Shown here piece after piece: positions 33,180 to 40,182 of a DNA stretch of 49,172 nucleotides. The DNA is from Flavobacteriales bacterium (lineage in GTDB: Bacteria > Bacteroidota > Bacteroidia > Flavobacteriales_F > PHOS-HE28). Every line of letters starts with the position of its first letter. Position 1 is the stretch's first letter. The DNA lies in assembly GCA_016788485.1 (NCBI GenBank), contig JAEUSV010000045.1, positions 1 through 49,172 of the forward strand, in the 5' to 3' direction. The notes beneath the pieces are model-generated. The model made no database searches. It worked only from the letters and a program-made list of their open reading frames with translations, and had not been told where the DNA came from. Both the position numbers and the translations under genes were made by a program.

Positions 33180-33783
33180 TGGGGAGCGAGCGGCGGGCCG
33201 TCGTTGGATGGTGCTGCTGCTCGGGGGGCTTACGCTGTTCGTCTTCGGCGGTGGCGGTGTCCTGCTGATCACCGTGGTGCAGGAGCGTGAGCTGTGGGCC
33301 GTGATCACCGGTGGAAGGCCGTGGTGGCTGCATGTGGCGCTGGGCATTGCTGCGGGCCTCGTGATCGGGCTGTCCGCGCGCACGCTGGTCCGCAGCCCCT
33401 GGATGCGCGAGCTCGACGAACGTTTCGCCCGGCGCATCGGCGACCGCATCGCGCACCCGGTCGACCGTGTGTTCCTTTCGCTGTGCGCCGGGGTGGGTGA
33501 GGAGCTCTTCTTCCGCGGGGCGCTGCAGCACTGGCTGGGCCTGCTGCCCACGGCGGTGGTGTTCGTGGCCGTGCACGGCTACCTCGACCCGCGCGACCGG
33601 CGCCTGTTCGTCTATGGCCTGCTCCTTACCGCCGCCATGGCCGGCCTGGGCTGGATGGCGCGGACCTTCGGCCTGGCGGCGCCCATGCTGGCGCACGCCC
33701 TGATCGACGTGGTCCTTTTCGAGCAGCTCTGGCGCACCTACCGCAGGTCGATGGAAGGCGATCAGCGGCCGGGGTACTTGTGA
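33160..33783 (+). CDS. CPBP-family intramembrane metalloprotease
   Basis: A 207-residue membrane protein with about five hydrophobic segments. All three CPBP motifs are present: Glu114/Glu115...Arg119 in GEELFFRG, His139 in FVAVHGYL, and His179 with Asp183 in HALIDVVLF. Relatives are CAAX-prenyl-type proteases, some with immunity or stress-response roles. The target is unknown. Three consecutive Met codons (33160, 33163, 33166) lie inside the end of the ATPase gene, so the real start is uncertain by a few residues. The 3' end overlaps the convergent WL-repeat gene by 22 bp (33762-33783). The overlap with the ATPase suggests co-expression. Confidence 0.8.
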   Translation: MMMSGGDGERAAGRRWMVLLLGGLTLFVFGGGGVLLITVVQERELWAVITGGRPWWLHVALGIAAGLVIGLSARTLVRSPWMRELDERFARRIGDRIAHPVDRVFLSLCAGVGEELFFRGALQHWLGLLPTAVVFVAVHGYLDPRDRRLFVYGLLLTAAMAGLGWMARTFGLAAPMLAHALIDVVLFEQLWRTYRRSMEGDQRPGYL

Positions 33784-34175
33784 GGGTCGCTGTTGTCCTC
33801 GTCGATGTCGGTCTTCACCTTGTGGATGCGCTTGCTGATCACCGCCAGCTCGCGGTGCCCGTGCTTCAGCAGCCACTGGAACGCCTCCTCGTCGCCGTCG
33901 CCCGCCAGGGCCATCTGCTGCAGCACATGGAAGCCGTTGCGCTCGAGCCACTCCAGCGCGTCCTTGTCGCCTTCCACACCCCGGATCAGGGCCATCAGGT
34001 GGGGGTGCCCGTTCTTCAGAAGCCATTCGCGCGCCTCCTGCTTGTGGTGGAGCGCATGCGTGAACAGCCCCAGCTCGGGGTAGCCGTTCTTCAGCAGCCA
34101 GTCGCGCAGTTCGCGGTGGCCGGCGATCGCCTCGCCCCATGCCAGCAGCACCTTCGCCGGGTATTCCGAACGCAT
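33762..34175 (-). CDS. Small WL-repeat protein of unknown function
   Basis: A 137-residue acidic/basic cytoplasmic protein with four tandem helical repeats of about 26 residues. The repeat cores are RELRDWLLKNGYPELGLF, EAREWLLKNGHPHLMALI, DALEWLERNGFHVLQQMA and EAFQWLLKHGHRELAVIS. Consensus: [ED]A..WL.[KR][NH]G...L. The C-terminus (DIDEDNSDPHKYPGR) is polar. I do not recognise a named family, though similar small proteins occur in Bacteroidota as I remember. It might be a solenoid-type adaptor. The start ATG 34175 fits the box TACCTTTC, which ends 4 nt upstream. It is divergent from the TPR gene, whose box lies next to it. Confidence 0.7.
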   Translation of the reverse strand: MRSEYPAKVLLAWGEAIAGHRELRDWLLKNGYPELGLFTHALHHKQEAREWLLKNGHPHLMALIRGVEGDKDALEWLERNGFHVLQQMALAGDGDEEAFQWLLKHGHRELAVISKRIHKVKTDIDEDNSDPHKYPGR

Positions 34176-34179
34176 GCCC

Positions 34180-34187
34180 GAAAGGTA
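34180..34187 (-). promoter_or_regulatory. -7-like box for the WL-repeat gene
   Basis: TACCTTTC on the minus strand, 4 nt from ATG 34175, giving a leaderless prediction. Confidence 0.45.
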
Positions 34188-34208
34188 CGGGGCGTGCAGC
34201 GGTGCGGG

Positions 34209-34216
34209 TATCTTCG
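34209..34216 (+). promoter_or_regulatory. -7-like box for the TPR gene
   Basis: TATCTTCG ending 4 nt before ATG 34221. It sits 21 bp from the divergent box, so the two promoters share one small intergenic space. Confidence 0.45.
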
Positions 34217-34220
34217 CCAC

Positions 34221-35255
34221 ATGCGATCCACCGTGCTTCTGCTGGCCTTGGCGATCGGCCTTCGAGCCCTCGCCCAGGACGTTCCTTCGGCCAAGGAGGT
34301 CAGCGCGCGCAAGTACCTCGCCAAGGGCAAGCCCTACAAGGCGCTGGCCATCTGCGACCGCGAGCTCGGCCCCACCGAGGGCGACAAGCGCCTGCACGTC
34401 GTGCGCGCCACCGCCTACAACGCCATCGCCGAACCCGCCAAGGCCGAGCGCGATGCGCGCCTTGCGCTGCAGGCCTATCCTGGATCGATCGAGGCCCTGT
34501 ACGAGCTGGGCGTCGCGGAAAGCGCATTGGGGCGCACCGACAGCGCGCTGGTCCACCTGCGCTACGTGTTGGAGAAGGCACCGACGACCGAGGCCCACCT
34601 GCAGCTCGCCGCCGTGCACCAGACCCGTGGCGATTGCCCGGCCGCCATGCGGGAGGTGGACGAGGCGCTGCGCACCGGACCCGTGCGCGATCCCTCGCGC
34701 ACCCTGCGGTTGATCGGCGAGTGCAAGGCCATGCTCGGTGATTCGGCCGGTGCCCGCGCGGCCTTCGACAGCGCGCTGGTGCTGCATCCGCGCGACCCGG
34801 TGTTATGGAACAGCCGCGGCTTCCACCGCTACGCGCATTTCGGCGAGCATCGCCGCGCCATCCTCGATTACGACCGCGCCATCAAGTTCAACCCCAACTA
34901 CAGCTACGCCTTCAACAACAGGGGCTGGAGCAAGTACAAGTTGGGGGATGCCGATGGCGCCATCAAGGACATCGGCCTGGCCGGTCGGAAGCGCGGCGAC
35001 AATCCCTACGTGTACCGCAACCTGGGCATCATCCGGGTGGAGCGCGGCGATATCGAGGGCGGCTGCCGTGACCTGCGGATGGCCCTGGAACTGCGCTACA
35101 CGGAGCTCCATGGCCCCGAGGTGCAGGAGCTGGTGGACAGGCATTGCGGCGCATTTCCCGCCCCGCCACCCGCGCCCGCGGTGGCCCCGGTCCCCACGCC
35201 GCGCCCCACGAACGCCCCGGGCGAGGCCCCGGTGAAACGCAACAACGCACCCTGA
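34221..35255 (+). CDS. Periplasmic TPR-repeat protein
   Basis: A 344-residue protein with a signal peptide (RSTVLLLALAIGLRALAQ). Residues about 27-300 are TPR helices, e.g. ARKYLAKGKPYKALAICDRE, ALYELGVAESALGRTDSALV, RAAFDSALVLHPRDPVLWNS, DRAIKFNPNYSYAFNNRGWS and YKLGDADGAIKDIGLAGRKR. A Pro/Ala-rich tail closes it. TPR proteins scaffold complexes; nothing here identifies the partner. The gene ends 2 bp before the SDR gene, so they are probably one transcript. ATG 34221 is favoured over long in-frame upstream extensions that overlap the divergent gene. Confidence 0.85.
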   Translation: MRSTVLLLALAIGLRALAQDVPSAKEVSARKYLAKGKPYKALAICDRELGPTEGDKRLHVVRATAYNAIAEPAKAERDARLALQAYPGSIEALYELGVAESALGRTDSALVHLRYVLEKAPTTEAHLQLAAVHQTRGDCPAAMREVDEALRTGPVRDPSRTLRLIGECKAMLGDSAGARAAFDSALVLHPRDPVLWNSRGFHRYAHFGEHRRAILDYDRAIKFNPNYSYAFNNRGWSKYKLGDADGAIKDIGLAGRKRGDNPYVYRNLGIIRVERGDIEGGCRDLRMALELRYTELHGPEVQELVDRHCGAFPAPPPAPAVAPVPTPRPTNAPGEAPVKRNNAP

Positions 35256-35257
35256 CC

Positions 35258-36142
35258 ATGAGCGGTACCTACGAGAGCATGCTGCGTCCCGATGCCCTGA
35301 AGGGGCGCACCATCGTTGTCACCGGGGGAGGCACCGGCCTCGGGCGCAGCATGGCCGAGGCCTTCCTCGTGCTCGGGGCCAGCGTGGTGATCACCAGCCG
35401 CAAGCTCGATGTGCTGGAGAAGGCCGCGGAGGAGCTCGCCGCCTCCACCGGAGGCACGGTGATGCCCGTGGCCTGCGACGTGCGCAAGTACCTCGAGGTC
35501 GAACAGCTCGTGGAGAAGGCGGTCGCGCGCTTCGGGGGTGTCGACGGGCTGGTGAACAATGCGGCCGGCAACTTCATCAGCCCCACCGAGCGCCTCAGCA
35601 GCAAGGCCTTCGAGGTCATCATCGACATCGTGCTCATGGGCACGGTGAACTGCACCCTTGCCTTCGGGAAGCACTGGATCGCCAAGGGAGAGCGGGACAA
35701 GGCCGTGTTGAACATCACCACCACCTATGCCTGGACCGGCAGCGGCTTCGTGGTGCCCAGCGCCTGTGCGAAGGCCGGGGTGCTCGCGCTCACCCGCTCG
35801 CTCGCGGTGGAATGGGCGCGCTACGGCATCCGCAGCAACGCCATCGCCCCGGGGCCTTTTCCCACCAAGGGCGCCTGGGACCGGCTGCTGCCGGGCGAGC
35901 TGATGGAGCGGTTCGACCTGGCCAAGCGCGTACCCTTGGGCCGTGCGGGAGAGCACCGCGAGCTCGCCGACCTGGCCAGCTACCTCATCTCCCCGTTCAG
36001 TGGGTACATCAATGGCGAGGTGGTCACCATCGATGGCGGTGAGTGGCTGCGCGGTGCGGGCCAGTTCAGCCAATTGGAAGCGGTGGAGCCGGGCATGTGG
36101 GACGAGATCGAGCGGATGGTGCGCGGGGTGCGCGGCAGCTGA
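35258..36142 (+). CDS. SDR-family oxidoreductase, 2,4-dienoyl-CoA-reductase-like
   Basis: A 294-residue short-chain dehydrogenase. The cofactor-binding motif is TGGGTGLG (22-29), the NNAAGNF motif follows at about 97, and the catalytic region reads TTTYAWTGSGFVVPSACAKAG. A Lys is in the expected place but the usual SDR Tyr of YxxxK is Ser. That is the pattern of the DECR group (peroxisomal and mitochondrial 2,4-dienoyl-CoA reductases), in which Tyr is shifted. The C-terminal APGPFPTKGAWDRL is also DECR-like. So it likely reduces dienoyl-CoA with NADPH in fatty-acid breakdown. Start ATG 35258 follows the TPR gene stop by 2 bp; ATG 35279 (MLRPDALKG) is an alternative. Confidence 0.78.
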   Translation: MSGTYESMLRPDALKGRTIVVTGGGTGLGRSMAEAFLVLGASVVITSRKLDVLEKAAEELAASTGGTVMPVACDVRKYLEVEQLVEKAVARFGGVDGLVNNAAGNFISPTERLSSKAFEVIIDIVLMGTVNCTLAFGKHWIAKGERDKAVLNITTTYAWTGSGFVVPSACAKAGVLALTRSLAVEWARYGIRSNAIAPGPFPTKGAWDRLLPGELMERFDLAKRVPLGRAGEHRELADLASYLISPFSGYINGEVVTIDGGEWLRGAGQFSQLEAVEPGMWDEIERMVRGVRGS

Positions 36143-36168
36143 CCGCCCCCGGTCGGCACGTGATCTGC

Positions 36169-36176
36169 TATCTTTC
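36169..36176 (+). promoter_or_regulatory. -7-like box for the LTXXQ gene
   Basis: TATCTTTC ending 6 nt before ATG 36183 (18 nt before ATG 36195). Confidence 0.45.
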
Positions 36177-36194
36177 CGCCTCATGATCCAACCC

Positions 36195-36710
36195 ATGAAG
36201 ACCATCACGACCATCGCATTCCTGGCCATCGCCACGCTGGCAGGTGCCCAGGACAAGGGCACGACCATGTCGTCCCAGGCCCTTTCCAAGCACCAGACCG
36301 ACGAGCTGAGCAAGTCCCTCTCCCTCACCGAGGAACAGAAGGTCAAGCTGAACGGCATCCTGGAGCAGGCCACGAAACAGGCCGAGCCGCTCCGCGAGCA
36401 GTGCCGCGCCATTGATGAGAAGATCAACACCATGTACGAGTCGAGCCTCGCGCAATGGGTCAGCTCCCTCACCCCCGAACAGCAGAAGGCCTACCAGGAG
36501 GGCCGCAAGTCGGGCACCATCGACTTCACGTCCTGCGGTCCGGCCGGCGCTTGTGCCCCCGGAGCCTCCAAGTCCGGTTGCTCCGGTGATACCCGTTCCA
36601 CGGGCCAGGACCGCTCCATCAACGGGGCCGCCAAGGGCTGCTGTGCCGCTGGTGCCCACGGCGAGGCGAAGCCCGCCGATACCGACAAGAAGCAGCCGGA
36701 GAAGAAGTGA
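36195..36710 (+). CDS. Secreted LTXXQ-motif protein with Cys-rich tail
   Basis: A 171-residue (175 from ATG 36183) exported protein with signal peptide KTITTIAFLAIATLAGAQ. Two LTXXQ-like turns, SLTEEQKVKLNGIL and LTPEQQKAYQEG, place it near the Spy/CpxP-like periplasmic proteins. Unlike those, it ends in a Cys/Gly/Ala-rich tail (CGPAGACAPGASKSGCSGD, GAAKGCCAAGAHG) with six Cys. I infer metal or disulfide chemistry in the tail, but nothing proves it. Two starts are possible: ATG 36183 (box 6 nt upstream) or 36195. A perfect 24-bp palindrome 30 bp after the stop is the terminator. Confidence 0.72.
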   Translation: MKTITTIAFLAIATLAGAQDKGTTMSSQALSKHQTDELSKSLSLTEEQKVKLNGILEQATKQAEPLREQCRAIDEKINTMYESSLAQWVSSLTPEQQKAYQEGRKSGTIDFTSCGPAGACAPGASKSGCSGDTRSTGQDRSINGAAKGCCAAGAHGEAKPADTDKKQPEKK

Positions 36711-36740
36711 TCCACCGGTGCCTCCGCACCGCACAGGAAG

Positions 36741-36764
36741 AAGGGCCGCCCATGGGCGGCCCTT
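36741..36764. terminator. Perfect 24-bp palindromic bidirectional terminator
   Basis: AAGGGCCGCC then CATG then GGCGGCCCTT, fully self-complementary, between the convergent stops at 36710 and 36789. Confidence 0.8.
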
Positions 36765-36788
36765 CCTCGTTCATGCGATGGTGATGGT

Positions 36789-37631
36789 TCAGTCGACCAT
36801 CACCACCAGGTACTTCGACACACTCCAGAACTTGGTGGCATCGGTGATCACCAGCTTGTCCACCGCGCCTTCGAACTTGTAGCTGCCCGCGGGGTGGCTC
36901 GTCACCACCTTGGCCTTCTTGCCATTGATGGGCACCTCCATCACCTGCGTGATGTCGACCTGCTTGAAGTAGTCCTTGTTCATCGATTCGGTGTTCAGCT
37001 TCTGCACCTTGCCGATGCCGATGAAGCCGCCCTCCTTGGTGAGCACGCCGTTCTCGGTGAGCTCCTTCTTGGTGCCCACGCAGTACCAGGCGGTGTTGAG
37101 CTCCGAGCGCTGCATGGTGGCCAGTTGGTCCTTGTCCTGGTACATCTGGATCATGCTCGCGAGGGAGGCGTTGGTGCTGGCCAGTTGCTCCTTCAGCGTG
37201 GAGATCTCGGCATCGCGCTCCCCGATGGTGCGCTCCAGCTCGTCGATGGTCTTCTGGAGCTCGGCGATCTTGCCACCCTGCGCCTTGGCGTCCTTGCGCA
37301 TGCGGGCGATCAGCTTCTTGTTCTCGGCCAGCAGCGAATCGATGGCGCCCAGGTCGCTGATGATGCGCGTCTCCATGTCGGCACCGCTCTCCACGCCGCC
37401 ATCGCCCTTCACCAGCAGGCCCTGCTTCTCGCGGATCGCGCGCAGGTTCTCGCTGATCCGGTTGAAGGCCCCGAACATGTTGTTGATGGTGGAGTCCTTC
37501 ATGCCCGATTCCGCGGAGATGGACTGGTTGGTCTCCTCGAGCTGCTTGTACTGCTCGCTCTGGGTCGGGTCCTCCTTGCACGACCACACGAACAGCGTGG
37601 CGGCCAGGGCACTGAACAGGATGCGTTTCAT
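36789..37631 (-). CDS. Coiled-coil lipoprotein of unknown function
   Basis: A 280-residue protein with a type II signal sequence ending in FVWSC (Cys18 lipidated). A long coiled coil takes up about residues 65-165 (IARMRKDAKAQGGKIAELQK, DELERTIGERDAEISTLKEQ). The C-terminal globular part (WYCVGTKKELTENGVLTKEG, VPINGKKAKVVTSHPAGSYK, LVITDATKFWSVSKYLVVMV) is conserved-looking in Bacteroidota as I remember it, but has no named domain I can assign with confidence. It should sit in the membrane facing the periplasm or surface. It is divergent from the gene at 37753, and the box TAATTTTG (37724-37731) lies 92 nt upstream, giving an unusually long leader for this window. Confidence 0.72.
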   Translation of the reverse strand: MKRILFSALAATLFVWSCKEDPTQSEQYKQLEETNQSISAESGMKDSTINNMFGAFNRISENLRAIREKQGLLVKGDGGVESGADMETRIISDLGAIDSLLAENKKLIARMRKDAKAQGGKIAELQKTIDELERTIGERDAEISTLKEQLASTNASLASMIQMYQDKDQLATMQRSELNTAWYCVGTKKELTENGVLTKEGGFIGIGKVQKLNTESMNKDYFKQVDITQVMEVPINGKKAKVVTSHPAGSYKFEGAVDKLVITDATKFWSVSKYLVVMVD

Positions 37632-37723
37632 TGTTCTTGGTTTTGGGTGAAAGTGCGGGATGAGGGTGGTGTACACTTGTTCAACCTGTTGGATTTCAGA
37701 TGGGAAGGTGGAACAAGCGGCCG

Positions 37724-37731
37724 CAAAATTA
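37724..37731 (-). promoter_or_regulatory. -7-like box for the coiled-coil lipoprotein
   Basis: TAATTTTG on the minus strand: an exact TAnnTTTG match, 92 nt upstream of ATG 37631. Confidence 0.45.
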
Positions 37732-37752
37732 CGTAGGAGCGCACACGGCCGA

Positions 37753-38439
37753 ATGATAACGATCACCCGCACGGGGATAGTGCATGCCTGCCTGGCCGCG
37801 CTCTGCGGCTGGAGCGCGCCTGTCCTCGCTCAGGGGGATCGCGGCAGCCTCACCGACGAGTTCAAGGGGCTGTCGGCCAAGGAGCGCAGCCGCATCGCCG
37901 AGCGCGAGGTGAAGGAGGCCGCCTCCGACCAGGCCTACCAGCAGGTGATGGCGGAAGGGGAGGCCCATTTCCAGGCGGGCCGGTACGAGGAGGCCCTGGC
38001 CACCTTCCAGCGCGCGCGCGCCATGCGTCCGTACAACGTGTACCCCAAGGTGAAGATCCAGGACCTGGAGGCCCTGCTCGGCGCTCGTTCGGCCCCTGAG
38101 GCCCCGGTGGTACCGACGGAGACACCGGCCCCGGCCACGGCGCCCCCGATGGGAGCCCAACAGGCAGCACCACGCCCCGCGGCTCCGCCCCCGGCAACGG
38201 GCTCTGCACCTGTGCAGGTGGCACCGACCGAGCCGGGACCACCGGAGTGGATCGCGGCCGGCGGTGAGGAGCGCCGCTACAAGGAGGGCAACGCCTTCGT
38301 CATCGAGCGCACCGTGCGCGAGGAAGGCGCCACGGTGGTCTACAAGCGGGTGCAGCACCCCTGGGGGCAGGTGTACCATTTCCGTGATGGCCTCGCGGTG
38401 GATGAACGGGTGTGGCGGACGCGCTTCCAGGAGCCCTGA
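37753..38439 (+). CDS. Secreted TPR-like protein with the shared unknown C-terminal domain
   Basis: A 228-residue exported protein. The signal peptide ends near APVLAQG. Residues about 55-105 resemble one TPR-like unit (GEAHFQAGRYEEALATFQRA, RPYNVYPKVKIQDLEALLG). A Pro/Ala-rich linker (about 110-170) follows. The last 55 residues are the same domain that closes the two tandem paralogues at 7620 and 8847: IERTVREEGATVVYKRVQHP, WGQVYHFRDG. The N-terminal domain differs from theirs, so the C-terminal domain looks like an independently mobile module. Function unknown. It is divergent from the lipoprotein, and its stop is 3 bp from the stop of the convergent SiaC gene. Confidence 0.75.
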   Translation: MITITRTGIVHACLAALCGWSAPVLAQGDRGSLTDEFKGLSAKERSRIAEREVKEAASDQAYQQVMAEGEAHFQAGRYEEALATFQRARAMRPYNVYPKVKIQDLEALLGARSAPEAPVVPTETPAPATAPPMGAQQAAPRPAAPPPATGSAPVQVAPTEPGPPEWIAAGGEERRYKEGNAFVIERTVREEGATVVYKRVQHPWGQVYHFRDGLAVDERVWRTRFQEP

Positions 38440-38442
38440 GGC

Positions 38443-38823
38443 TCAGCCCACGGCCACCAGCTTCACCGGCATGCCCAGCAGGCCCTTGTAGTCCGAGCCG
38501 GCCTCCTCCATGTCCAGGTCGCCTTCGTCGTAGCGCCATTCCAGCTCCACCCGCCCTAGGCCGGCGGCATGGACCTCGTCAAGCACCTTGAGCAGGTCCA
38601 GCAGGTACTTCGCCGAGCTGCTGTTGAAGTAGGTGAGGGATACCACCACCTGGGTGCGCGCAGCCGGGACCTTGGCATAAGCCTCTACGAGGTCGAGCAG
38701 GGGCAGGAAGAACCGGTCGGCGTTCTCGTGGATCGAACAGCCGCGCACCTCCAACCGGCCCTGTGCGGGGTCGAGCAGCACGTAGGGCGTCTTGTCGCTG
38801 GCGGCCAGTTCGTACCGGTCCAT
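38443..38823 (-). CDS. SiaC-family (DUF1987) regulatory phosphoprotein
   Basis: A 126-residue cytoplasmic protein of the DUF1987/SiaC family: YVLLDPAQGRLEVRGCSIHE, VSLTYFNSSSAKYLLDLLKV and RVELEWRYDEGDLDMEEAG are its signature segments. In Pseudomonas, SiaC is switched by the SiaB kinase and SiaA phosphatase and then stimulates the SiaD diguanylate cyclase. The FNSSS segment (66-70) should hold the phosphorylated residue. No SiaA, SiaB or SiaD gene lies in the window, so the partners are elsewhere or replaced. It has its own -7-like box (38835-38842) and is divergent from the universal stress protein. Confidence 0.85.
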   Translation of the reverse strand: MDRYELAASDKTPYVLLDPAQGRLEVRGCSIHENADRFFLPLLDLVEAYAKVPAARTQVVVSLTYFNSSSAKYLLDLLKVLDEVHAAGLGRVELEWRYDEGDLDMEEAGSDYKGLLGMPVKLVAVG

Positions 38824-38834
38824 GGGGAATGGCG

Positions 38835-38842
38835 CGAATGTA
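38835..38842 (-). promoter_or_regulatory. -7-like box for siaC
   Basis: TACATTCG on the minus strand, 11 nt from ATG 38823. Confidence 0.4.
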
Positions 38843-38885
38843 GCGTGCACGACCGTTGTCATTCGGGGGATCGTCCGATGCCGCT

Positions 38886-38893
38886 TATCTTTT
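38886..38893 (+). promoter_or_regulatory. -7-like box for the universal stress protein
   Basis: TATCTTTT ending 23 nt before ATG 38917. It is divergent from the siaC box about 44 bp away. Confidence 0.4.
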
Positions 38894-38916
38894 CCCGACC
38901 CAAGAACCGGAGCGCC

Positions 38917-39717
38917 ATGGCCATCAAGAACATCCTCGTCCCTTACGACTTCTCGGATTGTGCGACCGACGCGTTGCGCGTGGCCGCCAAGATCGCACGC
39001 CTCACCGGCGCCTGCATCGACATCGTGCATGTCTACGAGCAGAAGACGGATTTCCACGTGGAGAACCGCAAGCTGCGGGACGAGATCGAGGCCAGGCTGG
39101 ACGTGGTGCCGGAGCTGCCCTTCCTGCAGGGCATCGAACTGAAGAAGTTCATGCTCCGCCAGATGACGCTCACCGAGATGTTCAAGAACGAACGGCTCGC
39201 CCAGATGGACCTGGTGGTGATGGGTTCGCACGGGGCGAAGGGCCTGAAGGGCGTGGTGGGAAGCAACACCCAGAAGATCGTTCGGCAGGCCCCCATGCCC
39301 GTGCTGGTGATCAAGCACCGGGTGGAGGACTTCCAGGTGAACGACCTGGTCTACGCCTCCAACTTCACCGAGGAGGATGTGGCCAAGTTCGATGCCTTCC
39401 TGGAGCTGGTGCGCCTGTTCGACCCCAAGGTGCACCTGCTGAAGGTGAACACCCCGAAGAACTTCGAGCGAAGCGAGGATTCGCTGAAGTCCTTCGATGC
39501 CTTCCTGCAACGGCACGAACTGCGCAAGTTCACCACCACCATCTACAACGACCTCAGCATCGAGGAGGGCATCCTCAACTTCGCCCGCAGCATCGACGCC
39601 GACCTCATCGCCATGGCCACGCATGGCCGCACGGGCTTTTTCCATGTGGTCAATGGCAGCCTGACGGAGGACATCGTGAACCACACGACCTTCCCGGTGC
39701 TGAGCGTGAAGCTGTGA
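38917..39717 (+). CDS. Tandem-domain universal stress protein
   Basis: A 266-residue protein made of two UspA domains. Domain 1 begins AIKNILVPYDFSDCATDALR and ends GSHGAKGLKGVVGSNTQKIV, with the G-2x-G-9x-G(S) ATP-binding pattern. Domain 2 starts near FQVNDLVYASNFTEEDVAKF and has a looser ATP loop (THGRTGFFHVVNGSLTEDIV). Family members bind ATP and aid survival of stress; the double arrangement is common in Bacteroidota. ATG 38917 is used because the sequence upstream in this frame is not Usp-like. Its neighbours on the same strand are DUF1883 and a membrane protein. Confidence 0.9.
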   Translation: MAIKNILVPYDFSDCATDALRVAAKIARLTGACIDIVHVYEQKTDFHVENRKLRDEIEARLDVVPELPFLQGIELKKFMLRQMTLTEMFKNERLAQMDLVVMGSHGAKGLKGVVGSNTQKIVRQAPMPVLVIKHRVEDFQVNDLVYASNFTEEDVAKFDAFLELVRLFDPKVHLLKVNTPKNFERSEDSLKSFDAFLQRHELRKFTTTIYNDLSIEEGILNFARSIDADLIAMATHGRTGFFHVVNGSLTEDIVNHTTFPVLSVKL

Positions 39718-39734
39718 GAGTTGCCGCGACCGTG

Positions 39735-39742
39735 TATATTTA
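39735..39742 (+). promoter_or_regulatory. -7-like box for the DUF1883 gene
   Basis: TATATTTA ending 20 nt before ATG 39763, the most AT-rich spot between the two genes. Confidence 0.35.
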
Positions 39743-39762
39743 CCGTGCAACCAGCGCAACGG

Positions 39763-40131
39763 ATGAAATTCCTGTTCAAGCAATACCAGGCCAAGAAGAA
39801 GGAGATCATCGAGGTGGAGCTCGACCGCGCCGCCCGTGTGAAGTTCATGACGGCCATGGATTACAAGCGGTACAAGAACACCCGCACGCACACCTACTTC
39901 GGCGGTCTCTACGAGGAGTCCCCGGTGCGTTTCGTGGTGCCGCATGACGGCCTCTGGCACGTGGTGGTGGAGCGCGGTACCACCGGCGAACCCAACCCGG
40001 TGGCCGCCCAGACGCGCCTCATGCTGCCCAACCGTGCGGTGACCACCAGCATCGCCGCTGATGCACCGGCCCATGTGCGTGCCCTGGCCGCCGCCGAGGA
40101 GTCCGCGGAGACGTCCGAGGCCAGCGAATAA
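39763..40131 (+). CDS. DUF1883 protein
   Basis: A 122-residue protein whose first 85 residues match DUF1883: RVKFMTAMDYKRYKNTRTH, YFGGLYEESPVRFVVPHDGL, WHVVVERG. The last 35 residues are an Ala/Glu-rich disordered tail. DUF1883 is found alone and, in some genomes, fused to TIR domains; here it is alone. No catalytic residue is known to me. It lies 45 bp after the Usp gene on the same strand, and its own box suggests separate expression. Confidence 0.78.
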   Translation: MKFLFKQYQAKKKEIIEVELDRAARVKFMTAMDYKRYKNTRTHTYFGGLYEESPVRFVVPHDGLWHVVVERGTTGEPNPVAAQTRLMLPNRAVTTSIAADAPAHVRALAAAEESAETSEASE

Positions 40132-40182
40132 ACCGCTCGAACAAGGGCGATACCCCGGTCGTTATCCCCGCACAGCACGACC

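Noticed and set aside
35258..36142. SDR pseudogene because the usual catalytic Tyr is missing
   Set aside because: The same replacement is normal in the dienoyl-CoA reductase group, and the rest of the fold is intact.
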